This document shows, piece after piece, positions 1-7,635 of a DNA stretch of 44,789 bases (its first letter is position 1; each line of letters begins with the position of its first letter). The notes beneath the pieces were generated by a model. It had not been told where the DNA came from, ran no database searches, and saw nothing but the letters and a program-made list of their open reading frames with translations. A program made the position numbers and the translations under genes. Source of the DNA: an uncultured Sulfolobales archaeon (GTDB lineage Archaea > Thermoproteota > Thermoprotei_A > Sulfolobales > Acidilobaceae); NCBI GenBank assembly GCA_937921695.1, contig CAKZTZ010000020.1, positions 1 to 44,789 of the forward strand, written 5' to 3'.

Positions 1-34
1 GGCTGGTTTGACTTAGATTAGGGGGGTGGGGGTC

Positions 35-1744
35 ATGGCTAGGTTTATAGTTACGGCCGCGTGGCCCTATGTTAACTATGTTCCACACTTAGGGACTATA
101 ATACATTTGATTAGTGCAGATGTTTACGCTAGGTATTTGAAGCTTAGGGGGCACGAGGTTATATCTGTTAGTGGGAGCGACGAGCATGGGACCCCTATAG
201 AGCTTGAAGCTAGGAGGAAGGGGGTTCCCCCGAAGGACTTAACTAATGCTGTTCACGCCCGCGACCTGGAGCTTTTTAAGGCCCTCAGTATTGAGTTGAG
301 CAATTACTCCAGGACTGAGAGTTTTTTCCATAAGAGTTTCGTTAAGTCTTTCATGTTAAAACTTCAAGAGAACGGCTATATATTCGAGCAGGAGGAGCTC
401 CTACCTTATTGTGAGCGTGACAAGATATTCCTTCCAGACAGGTTTGTAGAGGGTAGATGCCCCTATTGTGGCTATGAGAGGGCCCGCGGGGACCAGTGTG
501 ATAACTGCGGCAAACTATTACACCCTACGGAGCTCGTTAGCCCGAGGTGTAGCCTTTGCGGCTCTAAGCCTGTATTCAAGTCTACTAGGCACTGGTATAT
601 AGATCTCAGCAAGATATCTGGGAAGCTTCTCGAATGGCTTAAGAGCAACGATGAACTTCAAGAGAGCGTTAAAGAGTATAGTTTAAACTGGATAACCCAG
701 GGCCTTAAACCTAGGAGCGTCACTAGAGACACAGAGTGGGGTATAGAAGCCCCGTTCCCAGGCTCTCAGGGTAAGACTATATACGTGTGGTTTGACGCCC
801 TCCTAGGCTATGTGAGTGCAACCAAAGAATATCTTGAGAGGGAGGGCCGGGGGGGCGAGTTTAAAGAGTGGTGGCTTAACAGGGATGTTAAGACCGTATA
901 TTTCATAGGCAAGGATAACATACCTTTCCACTCAATAATATTCCCGGCCATGCTGATAGCGAGCGGCGAACCATACGTTCTACCATGGAGGATAAGCGCC
1001 ACAGAATACCTGCTATACGAGGGGCAGCATTTCAGTAAGAGTAGAAGGATAGGAGTGTGGGTTGACGAGGCCCTCGAAATAGCCCCGGGAGAATATTGGA
1101 GGTGGGTTCTCATGAGGCTCAGACCGGAGCTGAGAGACCAGAACTTCACCTGGAGCGAGTTCTACAAAATAGTTAACAGCGAGCTAAACGACGACATAGG
1201 AAACTTCGTGAACAGGGTCCTAACATTAATAGACAAGCTCGGGGGAGAACTAGGAAAACCCCAAAACCTAGACCCCATAGATGTAAACTTAATAGAGGAA
1301 GCCAGGAAAACAGCGTATAAAGCTGTAGAAGCCATGGACTCAATAAGGTTCAGGATAGCCACAGAACACATACTAGAACTAGCAAGACTAGGCAACAAGT
1401 ATTTAAACGAGAGACAGCCGTGGACGCTAGCTAAAGAGAGGAGGGAAGACGCTGAAAAAGCATTGTGGACAGCAGCATACATAATAAAACTACTAGCACA
1501 CCTCCTAACACCCTTCATGCCCCAAACAGCAGAGAAACTATGGAACATGATAGGCGGACATGGAAGAATAGAAGAGAAAACATGGGACACAGAACTAGAC
1601 AAACCCCTAGAAAAAATCAAAATATCAAAGCCCGAACCCCTATTCACAAAACTACCCCCAGACTTCCTCGACAAAATAGAAACAATAATAGAGGAAGCTA
1701 GAATAAAAGCATTAAAAAAGAGACCCCCAATAATAGCCGAGTGA
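35..1744 (+). CDS. metG: Methionyl-tRNA synthetase
   Basis: Class I aminoacyl-tRNA synthetase that charges tRNA-Met in the cytoplasm. The HIGH-type motif is HLGT at residues 18-21 and the KMSKS-type loop is FSKSRR from residue 333. A zinc-knuckle insert is visible as Cys pairs 142/145, 155/158 and 172/175. The C-terminal half is the helical anticodon-binding domain. The frame is open from a GTG at 26, but the ATG at 35 is preferred because a GGTGGGGGT purine-rich stretch sits directly upstream and the family starts just before the ARFIVTAAWPY strand. At about 570 residues it matches archaeal MetRS without the C-terminal dimerisation (EMAP-like) domain. The frame is intact and has no co-directional partner close by. 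Confidence 0.97.
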   Translation: MARFIVTAAWPYVNYVPHLGTIIHLISADVYARYLKLRGHEVISVSGSDEHGTPIELEARRKGVPPKDLTNAVHARDLELFKALSIELSNYSRTESFFHKSFVKSFMLKLQENGYIFEQEELLPYCERDKIFLPDRFVEGRCPYCGYERARGDQCDNCGKLLHPTELVSPRCSLCGSKPVFKSTRHWYIDLSKISGKLLEWLKSNDELQESVKEYSLNWITQGLKPRSVTRDTEWGIEAPFPGSQGKTIYVWFDALLGYVSATKEYLEREGRGGEFKEWWLNRDVKTVYFIGKDNIPFHSIIFPAMLIASGEPYVLPWRISATEYLLYEGQHFSKSRRIGVWVDEALEIAPGEYWRWVLMRLRPELRDQNFTWSEFYKIVNSELNDDIGNFVNRVLTLIDKLGGELGKPQNLDPIDVNLIEEARKTAYKAVEAMDSIRFRIATEHILELARLGNKYLNERQPWTLAKERREDAEKALWTAAYIIKLLAHLLTPFMPQTAEKLWNMIGGHGRIEEKTWDTELDKPLEKIKISKPEPLFTKLPPDFLDKIETIIEEARIKALKKRPPIIAE

Positions 1745-2048
1745 GGAAAACAACTAACCAGAAACCACCATAAAATAGTGGCCAACACCCAACACCTTAG
1801 GCATATAAGCTAGTTAAGCCCGGGCTTCCTTAACTTAATAACTAGCCACGTTCACTGTGGGCTCTATAGGCGGACATTGCTAAGGAGCTGCTTTGCAGGC
1901 GTCATTTCCATCTCCGATGTCGCTGAGCGGGCCCACCCATAATAGCTAGATGTGCTTACGAAATTCTTTGTTCAACCCACAACCCTATGGAGAGGGGGAT
2001 AATGCTTAAAAGTGTTTTACCAGGTGTTTCCCTTAAGGGAAAAGAAAG
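1745..2048. other. 304-bp intergenic region after metG
   Basis: No credible ORF. A hairpin formed by AGTTAAG (1812-1818) and CTTAACT (1829-1835), with the palindrome AGCCCGGGCT inside it, could end metG transcription. It is followed by the candidate structured RNA at 1842-1949. A TATA-like ATGCTTAAAAGTG near 2002-2014 probably drives the thioredoxin-fold gene that starts at 2049 or 2055. Confidence 0.5.
1842..1949 (+). ncRNA. Candidate structured RNA with nested stems
   Basis: Five inverted repeats nest inside one another: CTAGC 1842-1846 with GCTAG 1945-1949; GTGGGC 1857-1862 with GCCCAC 1931-1936; GACAT 1873-1877 with ATGTC 1917-1921; GGAG 1884-1887 with CTCC 1912-1915; and CTGC 1888-1891 with GCAG 1895-1898 around a TTT loop. 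The order is consistent with one branched hairpin of about 110 nt. TATA-like sequences at about 1802-1809 (CATATAAG) and 1830-1840 favour the plus strand. It does not contain the conserved 5S rRNA, SRP or RNase P core sequences that I know. Folding is by eye and no family is recognised. Confidence 0.35.
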
Positions 2049-2480
2049 TTGGCTATGCCGGGTCCAGGTAGCCCTAATGGTATTTACGTCTATGATGGTA
2101 AGGGGAGGGTTTGGAAGGTTCTCAGAGCTAAAGGTGATCCTTTCAAGTTGGGGGAGCTTGGAGATGGTTTATACCTGGTTTACTTTGATAACCTCTTTTG
2201 TCCAGCTTGTAGGTCTCAGGATCACCACATTTATAAGATAGTTTCTAAGTATGGGGGTAAGCCTAGCCTGTTTTTCGTCGTAATACTCTGCGACTGGTTT
2301 GCGGATAACTGTGCTTCTGAAGCGGCATCTAAAACGTTCAGAGAGTTTAAAGTCTCCTCTAGCCCCACAATAATAGTGGCTACCGTTAAGAGCTCCGATA
2401 TCGTGCAGGAGAGGCTTGAAGGCGTTAGGAACGATTCGACACTAGAATACTATATTAAAAAGTTCCTTGAGACGAGCTGA
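2049..2480 (+). CDS. Thioredoxin-fold protein with CPAC motif
   Basis: Predicted small cytoplasmic thiol-disulfide protein. The active-site type motif is FCPAC after a hydrophobic strand (YLVYFDN), and the thioredoxin cis-proline is likely in SSSPTIIVAT. A further Cys pair (CDWFADNC) lies in the middle helix, which is not standard for thioredoxin and could form a second disulfide. No signal peptide is seen. The frame begins with TTG at 2049 and an ATG follows at 2055; neither has a clear ribosome binding site, so the message is probably leaderless or short-leadered. It converges on proC, whose stop is 6 bp away. Its substrate is unknown. Confidence 0.75.
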   Translation: MAMPGPGSPNGIYVYDGKGRVWKVLRAKGDPFKLGELGDGLYLVYFDNLFCPACRSQDHHIYKIVSKYGGKPSLFFVVILCDWFADNCASEAASKTFREFKVSSSPTIIVATVKSSDIVQERLEGVRNDSTLEYYIKKFLETS

Positions 2481-2485
2481 GGATT

Positions 2486-3310
2486 TTAACTGCCCCTCAC
2501 AGCATTATCAACTATAGATCCAAGCTCCCGAGCCTTCCTGGCAGCTTCCTCCACCGCTTCTATCAGAGCGGATGGGACTTTCATATATTCCATAATTTTA
2601 AGCCCTGCAATAGTTACCCCAGCTGGGGTTACAACTTCATCCCTTAAAACCATGGGGTGAACCCCTCTACTAATCATCTCTATAGTTCCCTTGAACGAGT
2701 CTAGAACAGCGTTCATCGCGAGCTCCTTAGGTAAACCTGCTGAAACCCCTCCTAGAGCTAGCGCGTCTATTATTAAGGCGGCGAACGCGGGCATACTGCC
2801 TGATACTGCTGTCCACGCGTCTAGCCACTCTTCTGGGATCCAGTATACTTTACCCGAGCATGATAATATGGATTCAACGATCTTAGCCGCCTCCCCATCT
2901 TGGGGTCCTGAGAGGGCTGTAGAGCTTAAACCTATGGAGGCATTTATGTTAGGCATAGCCCTATAGACTGGGGCGGCTTCTAGAGCGTTTTCGAGCGTGG
3001 ATCTCTTGACGCCAGCTACTATTGAGACGACTATTTTACCGTCCAGGTGCCCTTTGATCTCCCTTATGAGACTATGTAGTTGGAAGGGTTTCACGCTTAT
3101 GATCACTGTTTCTGAGGAGGCTATTGCAGCCTTGTTATCTCTAGTAGCTAGAGCTCCTAGGGATTCGGCACGTCTAAGTGTTTCCTCTCTTCTACCAGTG
3201 GCTGTGACTTGAAACCCGCATTTTACAAAACTCTTTACTAGGGAGGATCCTATCCTGCCAGCTCCGAGGACGGCGATCTTAAATCCTTCGAGGCCGGCAA
3301 TACGCGGCAC
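2486..3310 (-). CDS. proC: Pyrroline-5-carboxylate reductase
   Basis: Last step of proline synthesis: NAD(P)H-dependent reduction of 1-pyrroline-5-carboxylate. The N-terminal Rossmann motif is GAGRIGSSL, followed by the dinucleotide-binding strand containing VIISVKP. The C-terminal helical dimerisation part has the family signature around VVTPAGVTIAGL. The open frame extends upstream to 3382 inside sfsA, adding about 24 residues that the family lacks. A TATA-like element at 3333-3346 lies about 29 nt before the GTG at 3310, so a leaderless start there is preferred. The gene follows sfsA on the same strand and may also be read from that transcript. Confidence 0.88.
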   Translation of the reverse strand: MPRIAGLEGFKIAVLGAGRIGSSLVKSFVKCGFQVTATGRREETLRRAESLGALATRDNKAAIASSETVIISVKPFQLHSLIREIKGHLDGKIVVSIVAGVKRSTLENALEAAPVYRAMPNINASIGLSSTALSGPQDGEAAKIVESILSCSGKVYWIPEEWLDAWTAVSGSMPAFAALIIDALALGGVSAGLPKELAMNAVLDSFKGTIEMISRGVHPMVLRDEVVTPAGVTIAGLKIMEYMKVPSALIEAVEEAARKARELGSIVDNAVRGS

Positions 3311-3332
3311 CTTTAGGGGGAGCTCGGCTTGA

Positions 3333-3346
3333 GGCTTAAAAGCTTT
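3333..3346 (-). promoter_or_regulatory. TATA-like box before proC, at the end of sfsA
   Basis: On the minus strand the sequence reads AAAGCTTTTAAGCC, centred about 29 nt before the GTG at 3310. This is the expected spacing for a leaderless archaeal transcript and is the reason for choosing that start over the one at 3382. It lies at and just beyond the 3' end of sfsA. Confidence 0.45.
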
Positions 3347-4154
3347 ATGATAGGCAAGGATTGACGGGGATTTCACCATCATAGTAGACGTTTATTGTCG
3401 AGCTTTTGAGTATGCTTCTAGTCTTGTAAGCTTTATACTCTATTATGTCCTTGTAAGCGCAGAGCTTCGAGGCAAACTTCTCATCCACAGACCTGAAGGG
3501 CCTGACTTCCGAGATGTCCCCCCTCAGAGCTATGAATGCCATGGATACTCTGAAGCCAGGCAAGCCCCCCACTTTTATGTTTCTAAGCATTCTCAGCTCG
3601 TCAAGCTGCCTGGAGGCTCTATGGCTTTTAGCGCTGGGGAATAATCCTATGCCTCTAGAGTCTGCGAAGTTAACCCCTTTAACCTCTACAGCTAGCGGTG
3701 GCTTGCCCGGCTCTAATATCATGAAGTCAACCCTATACTTGAAGATGGGGCTTCTAATGGGGAACTCTCTAACCACCTCCCTCAAATGCTCGGGGCTCTC
3801 GTAGAGTAATGGTATGAGCTTTGAGAATAAAGTGTTGGGGAGTCTTGAATCTAGTAGGATCAAGTTGTCAAAGTCTCCAGTAGCCACAGCATCGCACCCT
3901 GTAGTTCTACCCGTCCTGTAGACGTCAACATAATAAATGGGGGCCCCCCTAGGAATATAGTGTATGAGCCTCCCAGTGTCGTGCACGTGACACGATACCA
4001 TAGATCCATCTTTAGCCTCCAAAACTATAGTAAACCTGGAAATCACAGACTTGAGAACCCCCTTCTTCACACGGCTGACTTTAAAGACAGGCTCCAAGGC
4101 CCCCCACACTTCTATAGCAACTGAAGCCTTATTAGTCGTTAAGCCGTTGAACAT
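3345..4154 (-). CDS. sfsA: SfsA family protein (sugar fermentation stimulation homolog)
   Basis: SfsA proteins are PD-(D/E)XK-nuclease-like, putatively nucleic-acid-binding proteins of uncertain role. The signatures are HVHDTGRL near residue 57, DSRLPNTL near 102, RVDFMIL followed by AVEVKGV (the nuclease-like acidic and Lys residues), and FPSAKSHRASRQLDEL. The length of 269 residues is slightly above the usual 230-240, because of extra residues at both ends. The ATG at 4154 has a TATA box (CTTATAAACG on the minus strand) about 22-25 nt upstream, consistent with a leaderless message. The 3' end overlaps the possible long form of proC. Confidence 0.88.
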   Translation of the reverse strand: MFNGLTTNKASVAIEVWGALEPVFKVSRVKKGVLKSVISRFTIVLEAKDGSMVSCHVHDTGRLIHYIPRGAPIYYVDVYRTGRTTGCDAVATGDFDNLILLDSRLPNTLFSKLIPLLYESPEHLREVVREFPIRSPIFKYRVDFMILEPGKPPLAVEVKGVNFADSRGIGLFPSAKSHRASRQLDELRMLRNIKVGGLPGFRVSMAFIALRGDISEVRPFRSVDEKFASKLCAYKDIIEYKAYKTRSILKSSTINVYYDGEIPVNPCLS

Positions 4155-4216
4155 GCTATGGAAACCCAGCGTTTATAAGGGTTGAAAACCAACCCACACT
4201 ATTATGGCTAGGGGGA

Positions 4217-4300
<84 letters not shown>

Positions 4301-4373
4301 ATGGGCTCCCCGGGCTCCATACTTATTAAAATATATTCTCACCGGTATTACCTAGAGCTAGGGGGACTACTAG

Positions 4374-5141
4374 TTGTCTAGTGGGGAGGCAGTTAAACGC
4401 GTAGTCAACAACATTTACATAGTAGGGTCTAAGCCGGCTTTATACATTAAGAGTTCCGACGCCATAGTAATAGCTGATGTTCACTTAGGCTACGAGGAGG
4501 CCATGGCTTCACAGGGTGTTTTCATACCTAAAACACAGCTTAGACGGGGTTTGAAGGCTTTAAAAGAGTTTAGGAAACTCGTAGAAGCTAGGAGGCTCAT
4601 AATTAACGGTGACTTGAAACATTCTTTCAACAAGCTTTTAAGACAGGAGAGGGTTGAGGTCGAGCAGTTCATAGCTGAGGCTTCATCTCTAGGCTTTAAG
4701 GAGATAGTCTTAGTTAGGGGTAACCACGACAACTACGTGTCCCCACTCCTTAGGAGGCTGGGGGTCTCAATAGTTGAAGACTATATGGACTTGGGGGAGG
4801 GAGTAGTGTTAACGCACGGACACCTAGATGTTATGCCTGAAGGCGACATAGTGGTTATAGGGCATGAGCACCCTGCTGTTCAAATAAACATGGGAGGGTC
4901 TAAAGTTAAATTCCCGGCACTCCTTTTGATGCCCACTGTTAAAGGGGGGCTCATAGTTGTTATGCCCGCTTTCGGGTCTTACCAGACGGGTAACATAGTA
5001 ACACTGGATAGGAACAATTATCTATCGCCTTTAGTTAAATCTCAGGGGGTCATAGAGGATACTGTGCCTGTGATAATTGATGAAGGGCTGGGCGCTATAA
5101 CACTCTCGAAACTAGAAGTTATGGGTAAAATGCTCCCCTAG
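4374..5141 (+). CDS. Calcineurin-like metallophosphoesterase
   Basis: Archaeal member of the SbcD/YbeT-like phosphoesterase group. The dinuclear metal motifs are in order: DVHLGYEE near residue 35, GDLKH near 79, GNHDN near 116, a histidine in LTHGH near 147, and GHEHP near 163. This is an intact active site. The substrate is not known for the archaeal group, although some bacterial relatives act with DNA-repair ligases. The start is the TTG at 4374. The 3' end overlaps the TBP gene by 4 bp on the opposite strand. Confidence 0.85.
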   Translation: MSSGEAVKRVVNNIYIVGSKPALYIKSSDAIVIADVHLGYEEAMASQGVFIPKTQLRRGLKALKEFRKLVEARRLIINGDLKHSFNKLLRQERVEVEQFIAEASSLGFKEIVLVRGNHDNYVSPLLRRLGVSIVEDYMDLGEGVVLTHGHLDVMPEGDIVVIGHEHPAVQINMGGSKVKFPALLLMPTVKGGLIVVMPAFGSYQTGNIVTLDRNNYLSPLVKSQGVIEDTVPVIIDEGLGAITLSKLEVMGKMLP

Positions 5142-5731
5142 AAAAACTCCTCTTCTATTAGACACTTGTTCTCCTTGAGAGTCTCGTATATCACGTTAAC
5201 AGCCTTCGTAACTTCATCCTCCCTCTTAGCCCCTGTTATCACCATCTTCCCACTACTGAATATTAGGAGGACTACTACAGGCTTGCTCATCCTATATATG
5301 AGCCCGGGGAACTGCTCAGGCTCGTACATGCTCGTGGGGAGGGCTAAAGCTGCTTTCTCCAAGTCTATCATTGCCCCCAGGTTCGCTGAGGCAACTATAT
5401 TCTGTATCTGTATCTGGGGCTTCCCATGGATCGGTATACCTTTATTTATTATGGTTTTAAGGATCTTCTTCACGGCGAAGACAAGCTGGTTAACGCTCTT
5501 AGCACCAGTAACCACCATTTTACCCGACTTGAATATCAAAGCTGTAACTTTAGGCTGTTCAAGCCTATATACTAGCCCGGGGAACTGGTCGGGATTATAG
5601 TCAACATCTGGGAGCCTAGACTCTATGAGTGAAAGGTCTAGAGAGTGCTCTAGTATAACAGTGGCAACTATATTCTCTATCTGAACCTCAGGCACGCCAC
5701 CACTAAAACCCTGGGCACTCAATTTAACCAC
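5138..5731 (-). CDS. tbp: TATA-box binding protein
   Basis: General transcription factor that binds TATA boxes and recruits TFB and RNA polymerase. Two homologous repeats of about 85 residues are plain: the first starts near [10 protein letters not shown] and the second near [10 protein letters not shown]. Each contains a QFPGL(V/I)YR segment and a SGKMV(V/I)TGAK segment, the two lobes of the saddle. It ends in a short acidic tail (IEEEFF). The GTG start at 5731 has a strong GGGGGGTG ribosome binding site just upstream. The 3' end overlaps the convergent phosphoesterase by 4 bp. Confidence 0.97.
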   Translation of the reverse strand: MVKLSAQGFSGGVPEVQIENIVATVILEHSLDLSLIESRLPDVDYNPDQFPGLVYRLEQPKVTALIFKSGKMVVTGAKSVNQLVFAVKKILKTIINKGIPIHGKPQIQIQNIVASANLGAMIDLEKAALALPTSMYEPEQFPGLIYRMSKPVVVLLIFSSGKMVITGAKREDEVTKAVNVIYETLKENKCLIEEEFF

Positions 5732-5760
5732 ACCCCCCCTTTAAACTTTTAAGGCTCCAG

Positions 5761-5772
5761 GGTATTTAAACC
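5761..5772 (-). promoter_or_regulatory. TATA box of the TBP gene
   Basis: The minus strand reads GGTTTAAATACC, placing transcription start near 5740. That leaves a leader of roughly 10 nt holding the GGGGGG-type ribosome binding site. It is a nearly palindromic TATA element. Confidence 0.6.
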
Positions 5773-5843
5773 CCAACGCTTAAAGTTCTACTAAAATATT
5801 AGGGCTCAACTTAGAACACTTAAAGAGGGATGAGGAGGCGGGC

Positions 5844-5872
5844 AGTCTAGGAAAAGGTGACTGGCCTAGACT
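5844..5872. repeat. Perfect 8-bp hairpin between tbp and the palm-like gene
   Basis: AGTCTAGG at 5844-5851 pairs exactly with CCTAGACT at 5865-5872 across a 13-nt loop. It lies 35 bp before the start of the gene at 5907 and about 110 bp upstream of tbp. It could be part of the 5' leader of the gene at 5907 or a small RNA. It is not followed by a T tract on the plus strand. Confidence 0.4.
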
Positions 5873-5906
5873 CACACTGACCACTAAGCTTGGAGGATGA
5901 AAGTCC

Positions 5907-6383
5907 ATGAAGCCCTCTTGGGGGACAATAATAGTTATGGATTTAGACAAGTTCAAAGAGTACGTGGAGGCTAGAGGCCTCAACATATACTCCCCCAACG
6001 AAGTCACCGGCACCCTATCAAGGCTCGTTGAAAGTTTCATTTCAAAATTTAACGGAATCCTGGTATATGGGCTAGACTGGGAGAGGGGGACTGAAGAAGC
6101 TGTAATAGAAATTCCCCTAACAGATGCTACGTCTACAGTTGAAGATCTCAAAGCTATAGCGAGAGAGATAGCCAGCCTGGGAGCCTCTATAACGATAGTA
6201 GCTCTAACCGGGTACATTATTGGGGCTAAGGCTAGGAATAGGCGTGAGGCATACTCAGGAGACCTTAGGGCTAGAGCTCGGAAGGTGTTAGAGGGGCTTA
6301 AGAGGAGGGGTGGAGGTGTAGTGTACGTTGACGGCTCTATAGTCTGGCCTTTAGGGGATGATGAGGAGTTCCTCGACGATTAA
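5907..6383 (+). CDS. Small hypothetical protein with palm/GGDEF-like features
   Basis: I do not recognise the family. The N-terminus has a hydrophobic strand followed by MDLDKFKEYV (Asp12 and Asp14), which resembles the first metal-binding motif of GGDEF and other palm-type nucleotidyl cyclases. After a helix comes a strand-turn-strand GILVYGLDWERG (residues 50-61), placed like the GGDEF hairpin but not matching it. The rest is alpha/beta with a Lys/Arg-rich helix near 105-130 and an acidic end (DDEEFLDD). There is no signal peptide or membrane segment. The ATG at 5907 has a GGAGG site about 11 nt upstream. The 3' end overlaps the convergent radical SAM gene by 33 bp. The cyclase-like reading is inference. 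Confidence 0.6.
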   Translation: MKPSWGTIIVMDLDKFKEYVEARGLNIYSPNEVTGTLSRLVESFISKFNGILVYGLDWERGTEEAVIEIPLTDATSTVEDLKAIAREIASLGASITIVALTGYIIGAKARNRREAYSGDLRARARKVLEGLKRRGGGVVYVDGSIVWPLGDDEEFLDD

Positions 6384-7517
6384 AGTGTAGCCGTAGTCTC
6401 TAGATATTTTCATTGCCTCCTCGAACTCCCTCCTCGTCAGCCTCCTAGATATGTCTTTATACTTTTCAGGCTCTTTCAAGACGAGATAGTCTGGGCGATA
6501 CTGGTCCATGAGGTTTAGGACTGCTCTAGGCGCGTTCTTCGAGAGCCACTCTACTACGTGCCTCGTACAGCATTCTATGTGGTTGGGGAGTACTAGGTGT
6601 CTCACTATCATATCCCCGAGGCCTCCATCATAAGCCTCTAAATGGTTTCTCTTAACCACCGTGTAGTAGTTTTTAACTTTAGACAGCCTCCTTGCACACT
6701 CGTCATTCCCGTATTTGAAGTCTGGTAGCCATATGTCTATTATGTCTTTTAAGAGTTTCATAGCTTCAGGGGTCATATACATGTCGCTGTTCCATAGCTG
6801 GGGGACGTTTACTTTAAGATATTTGAGGCTCTCTATTATGAAAGGTATGTGGGGCGTGGGCTCTCCCCCCACGTGGTTAATGTTTCTAGCCCCTGTCCCG
6901 GCTAGGCTCTCCTGTACCGCGGCCAACATCTTGGGGGGCATTTTAACATAGTCTGATCCCTTAAGCTGGCTTATCTCCCAGTTCTGGCAGAAGACGCACC
7001 TGAAGGGGCATCCCCCATAGAATATTGTGCCGCTGGGGACTAGGGGGGCCTCCTCGCCCATGTGGTGGAAGAAACTATAGACAATAGCGTCCCCGGCAAC
7101 CCTACACACTCCGATTTTCCCAGAGGCTCTGTCAGCCCCACACCTCCACTCGCAGAGTTCACATTTCCCTAGCATCTTCCTAGCTATAGCTATCTTAACA
7201 TCTAAATAGCTGAACCTAGGCTCCTCCCCCCTAAAGCTTTCTAAGCCCTCGCGAATATCGAGCCATAAGCCCCTATGCTCTAACGCTAGCTTATCGTGGA
7301 CGGCCCAGAGCTCCTCCAAGCTTAAACTTTCATCGTAAGGGTTTAGGGGGGCCTCTACGCTCCTAGCTATGAGGAATTTTGCAGGCTTCTCCCCGAGGAG
7401 CACAGAGTAGTACCAGGGGAGTTTCTCCCTCAAAATATTATTGTATAGGGCTCTGAAAGCGTCTGGCCTATAACGGTAAACTAAGCTCTCAGGGATAGGC
7501 TCTAAAATCCTGAACAT
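6351..7517 (-). CDS. Radical SAM protein, PflA-like
   Basis: Predicted Fe-S/SAM enzyme related to pyruvate formate-lyase activases of the COG1313 type. The radical SAM triad is Cys173, Cys177 and Cys180 in CPFRCVFC (numbered from the GTG at 7526). An additional N-terminal Cys set (122, 125, 129, 141; CxxCxxxC...C) is typical of this group and may bind another cluster or zinc. GGEPTPH is the SAM-binding glycine-rich strand. The ATG at 7517 is preferred: the GTG at 7526 belongs to the GGTGA ribosome binding site 5 nt ahead of it. The substrate is unknown. The end overlaps the gene at 5907-6383. Confidence 0.82.
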   Translation of the reverse strand: MFRILEPIPESLVYRYRPDAFRALYNNILREKLPWYYSVLLGEKPAKFLIARSVEAPLNPYDESLSLEELWAVHDKLALEHRGLWLDIREGLESFRGEEPRFSYLDVKIAIARKMLGKCELCEWRCGADRASGKIGVCRVAGDAIVYSFFHHMGEEAPLVPSGTIFYGGCPFRCVFCQNWEISQLKGSDYVKMPPKMLAAVQESLAGTGARNINHVGGEPTPHIPFIIESLKYLKVNVPQLWNSDMYMTPEAMKLLKDIIDIWLPDFKYGNDECARRLSKVKNYYTVVKRNHLEAYDGGLGDMIVRHLVLPNHIECCTRHVVEWLSKNAPRAVLNLMDQYRPDYLVLKEPEKYKDISRRLTRREFEEAMKISRDYGYTLIVEELLIIP

Positions 7518-7635
7518 TAAAGTCACCTAAAACCCTTATATAATATGGGGTCCCCGGCACATTTAAAGTTTAACTATAAGCGAAAAATATTTAAGAAACA
7601 ACAACCTATAGTCTTAATTAGTGCGGTGACTTGAG

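Noticed and set aside
1162-1788. A 208-codon minus-strand frame opposite metG
   Set aside because: It is the shadow of the C-terminal half of metG, Ser/Leu-rich with no recognisable motif.
1842-1949. 5S rRNA
   Set aside because: The size is close and the outer stems pair, but the conserved 5S loop sequences (CCGAAC and the GGAAGTTAAGC region) are absent.
2486-3382. Long form of proC with a 24-residue N-terminal extension
   Set aside because: The extension overlaps sfsA, is not family-like, and would begin upstream of the TATA box that fits the GTG at 3310.
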